From the NCBI RefSeq assembly GCF_964340395.1, contig NC_135565.1, positions 7,496,742 through 7,560,741 of the forward strand: 64,000 nt of DNA, in the 5' to 3' direction. Source of the stretch: Glandiceps talaboti (Eukaryota > Hemichordata > Enteropneusta > Spengelidae). The notes beneath the pieces are model-generated. The model did not search any database. It was given only the letters and a program-made list of their open reading frames with translations, and was not told where the DNA came from. Below are positions 53,361 to 64,000 of the stretch, piece by piece (the first letter of the stretch is position 1; each line of letters begins with the position of its first letter). Made by a program: the position numbers and the translations under genes.

Positions 53361-54004
53361 TCCAAACATCACAACAGCCAACAGCCACAATGGCTCTTTG
53401 CAAGATAGCTACTACATAAAACTCGATATTTTGATATCAGCCACATATTTCGCTTTGACAACATATTTTCCATGAATTTGCAAAGTATATAATTTTCATC
53501 ACTTCTGACAAAACAAGCTTATTAAAGTGATCTGGTTATCGCGCGATCTGGTTATCGCGCAAAGTCGTAAACAACAATGACAGCATCCCTGCAAAAAGAT
53601 ATAGGACAGAACAAGGGATATGGAACCACCATGCATTCTCACTTGTGTATTTTCCTTCACTCCATATGGTTGCTTGATTAACCCTATAAATATTCAAATA
53701 AAAATAGTCGCTGTTTTCTTGGAAAGAGCTCATCATACAACATCATAAAGGAAGCTGTAGTTACTTCACACTAGTTTTTGTTAACTACCTCCTAAAAAAG
53801 TTTGTATGGATATTACTGATGGCTGCAAACAACTGCAAATATCGTCAGTTGATTGCTTTGGGAACAGTCAAGGCATAAGACATACTGAACAAAAAAACGT
53901 AAACCATCCACCCGAATATGTACTTTAGAATGATATTGGATTCCTTTAAAGTATTCTGTGAAATTTAATTCAACTGCAAACAACTCATCTCATGTGCTTT
54001 CTTT

Positions 54005-54729
54005 TCATCCAGGTGTACATTTGTCATTGACATGGTTAATAATACCCCTTCTTTCTAAATCCTTAGAGATTAAGTATTCTGTTGGAATTGGTCCATTTTG
54101 GTGCAAAATTTTGCCATCGTAATAGTGATAACCGAGTTTTCGACCATTTCTATCTTTATCGAAAGGCCAAAATCCGTACATGGTGATTTTCTTACAGAAC
54201 AGCGTTGATATAGTAAACATTATATTGCCCTCGCTGCATCCAATGCTCTCCCAAAACCTACAAGATAACACACATATGATATATATGATAAATTCAAACA
54301 GTTTACTGTGACAATGCATCGTTTCAACAAAGCCTTCAGTGATTGGTTAAGATGGGGTCACATGGTATGGACTTGTCACTCATAATGGCTTCAATTTTAC
54401 ATACAGATAGAGGACACTTTTTGTGTCCATTTTCTCTAGGAGACTATTAATGTAGCACGAGAGAACTTACAGCGATTTGCTTTGCCTATGGAAAGAATAT
54501 TTGCCCGACAATGTGATGTGTTATAAAACACACATTCCTTGGCCTTATTCGAGCACTAGTAGACATCATAATACCCATTGTGCTGTTATGAAGCAAATAA
54601 TTCCCTAAATGAGTTTGTCAACGGAAAACGTACATAGATATATTATAAAGAGATTCATGAATTCATGAATTCATGAATTCATGAATTCATGAATTCATGA
54701 ATGAATGAATGAATGAATGAATGAATGAA

Positions 54730-54784
<55 letters not shown>

Positions 54785-56746
54785 ATACATAAATACATAC
54801 ATACATACATACATACATACATACATACATACATACATAATAAATAAAAAATATTTTAATGAACAAGCCATCACATGTACACAAACAAACATGTACACAT
54901 GCATGCATTCATGCGAATAGGTATGCATGCATGCACGCAGGCATATATACGAACGCACAACTCTTTAAAAAAATTCTACGAAGTTTGTTTTCAACACATT
55001 ACCTTATTATACATTTAGGATATACCGGGATTGGGGAATACGCCAATTTGTATGAAAAGTGCCTTTTTTCTCAACGTCTCCCTTGCCACATAGGCAAGTT
55101 GTGATCGGCGAGTTTCCGTCATCTCATAGGCCATCCAAACGATGGAGTCATTCAAAAAGTTCATATTAGTCATGAATTTTTTGAATTGTTTAACATTTGG
55201 TTTCATGGACTGGTGAATGTATTTGTAAAGATCTGAAACTGCACAGGACATTGTGGCTGTCATGTTTGTTTTATGACCGACATCTTCTTCATACCCTATC
55301 AAAGTTGGTAGATTCATTCGCATGACGAAATCATGTGAATCAATTTGTTTTCCACAGCTGCTGTTAAGTAGAAGGCCACTATTTCCAACAATTGCACAAT
55401 CTTCTTGCATCTTGACAGTGTAAAATATATTATCATAATAATCTCGACTGAAACTACTGAATAGAGTATGATGACTATTTTGTTCAAATTCCATGTTCCC
55501 AGGTTTAACGTGATCTTGGTATATTGCCAGTGATGTCTCGAGATCAAACGTCCTTGAAACAATCTCCCTTTAGAAAGAAAAATAGTTGATACAGTTAAGA
55601 ATAAACGGGGAAGACCGAGGCTGATTATATCTCAGGTAACGAGCAGAATTTACAACCGGGTTGGGAAGAAAAAGAAAAGAAAATCTAGTTTAAAAAGATG
55701 TTGATAGAAAAAATGTACCTCTATAAGAAATAGTTCTACTAGCCCTACCCCCCAAAAAAAACATTTAAACAGAAAGAGAGAGAGAAGCCTGAAAAGATAT
55801 TACAGTGAGGTAAGAGAATGAGAACAAATAAGAATGTTTACCTACAGAAGTATGTAAACGTTTACTATTTTTAGCATTATATCGACAGAGAAAGTGTGTA
55901 ATAATTTTCTATTAAGGCAATCAGAGTTTGAATGATATTCACTCAGACTCGGTTATTACGCACGTCTAACAGATGCCCTATTATACAACTGGGTTGACTG
56001 ACGATATCAAGGGTGTTAATATCATTCTATTCGACCTCAATGACACTACACGCTCCCTTCGTTTCTCTATTGCAGGAGTTTCAGCCCGAGCACACAATTT
56101 TGATGAGATGAGCTATCAGGTCCAATGAGACAGGATGATCATATGCCATGTTAAGATAAACATAACTATTAATATATAAGTAGAAGAGATTGACGTCTCA
56201 CTGACTGGGGAAGTGTTTCAGTTATTGGTCTCTGTGGTCACTGTAAAATTGGATATTTGAATGTTTAACATTATACAACCTACCAAGCACTGTACGAAAA
56301 GTCATATTTTACCACGTGTATCTTCACCCATGGTTAAGCTTGAGCAGAGGATGTGTGAATGTGGTGAGTATGCGACGAAGTTCCACCTTTGACTTAATTT
56401 ACCCACAGTGATCTCTCCCATAGGGTAAATATTTGGTAAAGGTGGGTAAATTAGACTTTTCATAAGGTGTTGCTGCTACTGTTTACTAACATCACTAATC
56501 AAACAAGATAGACACATTGCAAGAATTGTTTATGTGCTATCTCTTTCTTAACGTTAACCTTGTAGCCAGTCTCACTGAAGTTGGTGATTTCACGTTTAAT
56601 CTCATAACCTACCTTTTAAACATATTTACTGCTGTTGGGGCTTTGAATTTTGTTACACCAACTATACTTCTATTGTCTAGGAGAGCAAATAGAACAACAA
56701 TTCCAATGTCGACCAGAATCAGAAATAAACTCTTTTTAAAATTCAT
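54005..56746 (-). pseudogene. ST8Sia-like copy 4, exon 2 deleted and exon 3 frameshifted
   Basis: Remaining exons: 56613-56746 (membrane exon, 2 codons shorter in the hydrophobic segment), 55003-55567 and 54005-54257. Exon 2 is gone. At 55781-55800 a short (GA)n runs straight into AAGCCTGAAAAG, the acceptor edge of exon 2; copy 3 has about 240 bp, including the exon, between these points. Exon 3 has one extra base in the T-run at 55064-55069 (GTGCCTTTTTTCTC against GTGTCTTTTTCCC), shifting the frame after RETL so that it ends at 55015. Motifs S and III in exon 4 are undamaged, and the motif-VS position is again Gly. Exon 1 joined straight to exon 3 would keep the phase, so the deletion alone would not have killed the frame; the insertion does. 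Confidence 0.85.
54655..54840. repeat. Compound microsatellite (ATTCATGA)n, (ATGA)n, (AAAT)n, (ACAT)n
   Basis: Lies in copy 4 intron 3, at the place of the ATGA/ACAT tract of copy 2. Confidence 0.95.
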
Positions 56747-56845
56747 CGTCCACAAGCTGCTGAAAGGCAAGAGACAAATATACAAATACACATTGATATG
56801 AAAAATAGACACACAAACACACATACACACGCAGTCACACAAACA

Positions 56846-57071
<226 letters not shown>

Positions 57072-57079
57072 GTAAGTTG

Positions 57080-57487
57080 TTAAGTAAAAGATACCCAGAT
57101 GAGATTTTTCAACGATGGGGTAATGATATCCCACTCAATATTATATGGTTGGTTCCATTCCTTCAAATTCCAAACTTGTTTTGATAGCTCTGTGCTGTAC
57201 TGTAGCCTATTATGAGTAAATTTGTGTTTGTGGTTTGAGTATAGCTGTTTAAATGTGTTCTCTGTTAGCCCAAAGTACAATGTACAGTTTTGTGTTGTTG
57301 TTAATTGATGTGGCTTGTATATTACATTGGTCGATAGGCAATTGCCGTTGAGCAGATACAGTTTACTATCTCTACAGCTGCAAGATTTAGTAGGTGCTTT
57401 CATAAGGGCTGCACTGACGGCTACATTGTGGGATTTCACAATATGTGCCATGCATATGTTTGGAATACATCTATAACTATTTCCCAC
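57080..57487 (-). mobile_element. Penelope-like element fragment, C-terminal endonuclease region
   Basis: The minus strand is open for 135 codons: a cysteine cluster CSCRDSKLYLLNGNCL, then NVIYKP, LYFGLTENTFKQLYSNHKHKF, STELSKQVWNLK and YNIEWDII, ending in a stop at 57080. This is the GIY-YIG-type domain of Penelope-like retroelements; the usual YIG is YFG here. No reverse transcriptase lies upstream. It abuts the long TA tract, as the fragment at 17.9 kb also lies close to one. The fragment diverges strongly from that copy and belongs to another subfamily or is older. Confidence 0.75.
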
Positions 57488-57499
57488 TTACAGGTAACG

Positions 57500-58440
57500 T
57501 CAGTTCTGTTAATGCCTTTGTACATGTTAAAGCACTTTCGAAAAGTGAATGGAATGCATTCCGTTTTTTGTTGAAATTGTTTACACTTTTATTTTAATCA
57601 GACTGTATACATAATGTTATATACACAGAACGATGCACCGGCCGAGAAATGAAATACTTTGTACCTACCTGACATACACCTTAAATATCATCTTCTTACC
57701 TCAGTTCTAGACGACTATAGGTACAATTTACAGAGCTAAAAGGTGCATATTAACACATTCCAAGAGCAGGTTTTTTTCGCATGAATAAGGTATTAAATGA
57801 ATTCATATATACAGCACTACTGACGTCACAAAACTCAAACAAATTAAACCTCGTCGGAAGGGTTTAATAAATATATTAAAGTATTAACGGGTACTTGTAA
57901 TAAAATTTCTTAATTAGCAAATGGTGTTTTCAGAGGTAGAAAAGAGAACACAAACCAAAAAAAAAATTATTGCTCGACACTGTGTGAGAAGAGCCATTTG
58001 GCTCAACAGTCTATCGAGTTGAAATAAAGGCTAATAATAATAATAATAATAAAACCATAAATTGAATTAAATTAAGTAGATTAGAGGAAGAATAAATTTT
58101 TTGTGCTGAAATAATAATTCAGTAATGATACCCAATAATTATATGAGAATGTAACATTATAAAGGAATTAATTTCTGAAATATATTATTGTCCAGCAAGA
58201 TGTGTCAAGTAATGTTATCCGCTTGTTATATGTCTGAAAACAAAACATCTGTTTAACAGAAACGATAAAACCACACATCGATCATTTACGACTCACATCA
58301 CAATTAAGTAGAACACGACACAAACAGTCAAATAAAATGGAGCTATATTTTAATCAAGAAAAACTCATTAATTATGAATTAAACGGACATTTCAGACAAA
58401 TAATTCAAATTAGTTACTCAAATTTCCACCGACCTAAATA
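57500..58440. other. 3' flank of the deiodinase-like gene, no gene seen
   Basis: Possible polyadenylation signals on the minus strand (AATAAA) include one at about 57588. The small plus-strand ORF at 58337-58612 overlaps the SECIS-like hairpin and has no family motif. Confidence 0.5.
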
Positions 58441-58449
58441 TGACATGAA

Positions 58450-58516
58450 GCATTTGTACATCAAACGGATTGCTTATCGCAATGACGTCACACAATCCGT
58501 TGTCATGACAACTTCA
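58450..58516 (-). promoter_or_regulatory. Candidate SECIS element of the deiodinase-like gene
   Basis: On the minus strand ATGAC (58506-58502) is followed by AACGGATTG (58501-58493), a 20-nt apical part and the exact complement CAATCCGTT (58472-58464), then TGAT (58463-58460). This gives the SECIS quartet (AUGA with UGA) directly below a perfect 9-bp helix II. A lower helix is possible from TTGT/ACAA and GAAG/CTTC outside. It lies about 570 nt after the stop codon on the sense strand, within the range of deiodinase 3' UTRs. Weak points: the unpaired AA usually found on the 5' side of the apical loop is not there, and helix II is a little short. Confidence 0.5.
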
Positions 58517-58727
58517 TTGTCATTTGAAAAAGACATGATTATTTTTTTCCGTCGCTTCGTAAGTATGCCATTCTATAAAGATATCAAATTATCAGTTTCT
58601 ATGGTAACATAACTAAAATGTTTACATCATTTAAGGTCAGTTCACGTACGCCAAAATTTAGTTCTTAGTGAAAAAAGGAAATATAAGTGTTCAACAAGAT
58701 GGCCGAACATGATATTAACAACAAAAG

Positions 58728-59018
58728 AATCCCCGGAGCTTCGCATAGCTAAATTTGGTTTGTTTTGTATGTACCAATGTCTACTGCATAAATTGTACTC
58801 GCTTATCCTTGTACTGTGCACCCCTATCGATCACATAGGGCTAACCATTCGTTGACTTGTTAATCGGGCTTGGCATACACATGTCAACGAATGTTTAGAC
58901 ATACAGTATGTGATCGATGAGGGCGTACAGTACAAGGATATTAGAGTACAATTATGCAGTATATATCGGTACATACAAAACAACTAAAATTTTAGCTATG
59001 CGCAGCTCCGAGGTCTAT
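58728..59018. mobile_element. ~290-bp palindromic fold-back (MITE-like)
   Basis: The two halves are imperfect inverted copies (GCATAGCTAAA, TTTTGTATGTACC, ACTGCATAA, TATCCTTGTACTGT, ATCGATCACATA and CATTCGTTGAC pair across), with only about 20-25 nt at the centre. It lies in the presumed 3' UTR, between the deiodinase stop and the SECIS-like hairpin. No coding capacity. Confidence 0.8.
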
Positions 59019-59072
59019 AAGAGAGTCTAAAATTTATCCATATTAATCTTGGTTGCAATTGGTATCTACAGC

Positions 59073-63233
<4,161 letters not shown>

Positions 63234-64000
63234 GATACTCTACTAATAACAAAATTGAAAATACAAAATATATTCAAATGTGTCGTCTATTTTCAAAACT
63301 TGAATTGCTAACAAACATAGCACCATATCAAGTATGGTTAGATTATGATGATTTGGTCTATATTCGCTTTTAATCGGGAGCTAGTACCAATGAAAGGGCA
63401 CAAACATAGTTTATACGCTGTAGTTTGGTAGATTAATTGAAACTACCTTTTGTGTTCTACCTCCTGAAGCATGTTTAACCATAACCTGTAGAGGAATGGT
63501 TACAAGTGATTAGTGAAGTCAAGGAATTCCAACTTGGTGCCTGTTCTGTTATGGGTTCTATTATATCTTATAGATAGAAGCCATAACACAATGGGTGCCA
63601 GTGATAATCAACAGTCACCACTGAAACAACTGTAGTTTTTTTTGTTTGGGTAGACATAACAGTTGTCTACTGCTAGTAGGTAGAGATCGTCACGCGGAGG
63701 TAATCATTGCTGTAATACATATTTTCTACTCAAACCCCGTCGCTACGGCGCTGGTATCACGCGCTACTCAGTTCATACAATTACTCGGGGAGGGTACTTC
63801 GAAAGATTTTACACAGGTGTGTACCGCCCACACTAAAAACGTTGACCCAAGTATAAAAACGACCCACTTTTTTATGATTTCTCAGGAAAGGTCTAACAGT
63901 AAGTCTCCTTTTTTCTGATGCTGTGTGGATTTTCTAATGCATGAGGTTGTTGCCAAAGTTATAGTTCGATGAGTTGTGAATTTCGACAAAAGTTGACCAA
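63234..64000. other. 5' flank of the deiodinase-like gene
   Basis: Expected promoter side of the minus-strand gene. A plus-strand ORF of 90 codons (63646-63918) followed by a GTAAG-like site was looked at, but no family was recognised. No clear TATA box can be assigned. Confidence 0.4.

Noticed and set aside
58560-58630. Second SECIS candidate starting ATGATGTAAAC on the minus strand
   Set aside because: Its helix is short and does not bring the ATGA and TGA strings into a quartet; the hairpin at 58460-58506 is clearly better.
63646-63918. 90-codon plus-strand ORF as an exon
   Set aside because: It is open and followed by a GTAAG-like site, but no family was recognised and no partner exon can be shown in the window.

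Overview
The window is nuclear DNA of an animal. It is AT-rich, the genes are split into short exons with GT-AG (occasionally GC-AG) introns, micro- and minisatellites are dense, and there are LINE and Penelope-like retroelement remains plus several fold-back elements. The gene families (a selenocysteine-type iodothyronine deiodinase relative, a tandem ST8Sia-like sialyltransferase family, a SET-domain protein with a C-terminal W/K-rich domain) suggest a marine invertebrate, perhaps a hemichordate or cephalochordate. The sequence alone does not settle the phylum. All exon joins below were made by hand from reading frame, splice-site bases and phase.

Layout. (1) 294-8119, minus: a complete five-exon short-chain dehydrogenase (253 aa). 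About 4.3 kb of its 4.9-kb third intron is a 41-bp minisatellite with a ~1.08-kb higher-order duplication. (2) 9083-9212, minus: a decayed last exon of a deiodinase paralogue. (3) 9.4-16.5 kb: mostly gene-free, with two elements that have inverted ends. (4) 16570-19835, minus: a SET-domain gene with a frameshift in its SET exon; an intron holds a Penelope-like fragment, a hammerhead-like motif and a TA tract. (5) 20563-21533: a near-perfect fold-back element with a 5-bp target duplication. (6) 21.9-57.1 kb: an array of four ST8Sia-like genes, all minus. Copies 1 and 3 read through intact (337 and 338 aa); copies 2 and 4 are broken. The layout fits a two-gene block that was itself duplicated. 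A 5'-truncated LINE sits in unit 3 and a cluster of hammerhead-like motifs in unit 2. (7) 57.1-57.5 kb: the C-terminal end of a Penelope-like element. (8) 59073-63233, minus: a four-exon deiodinase-family gene in which an in-frame TGA falls exactly at the catalytic selenocysteine position, with a SECIS-like hairpin about 570 nt past the stop.

Most notable: the UGA-containing deiodinase and its candidate SECIS; the ST8Sia-like family, in which all four copies carry glycine where sialyltransferases have the motif-VS histidine; hammerhead-like ribozyme motifs tied to Penelope-like ends; and a small tandem repeat built from the exon-2 splice-donor junction of the sialyltransferase genes.
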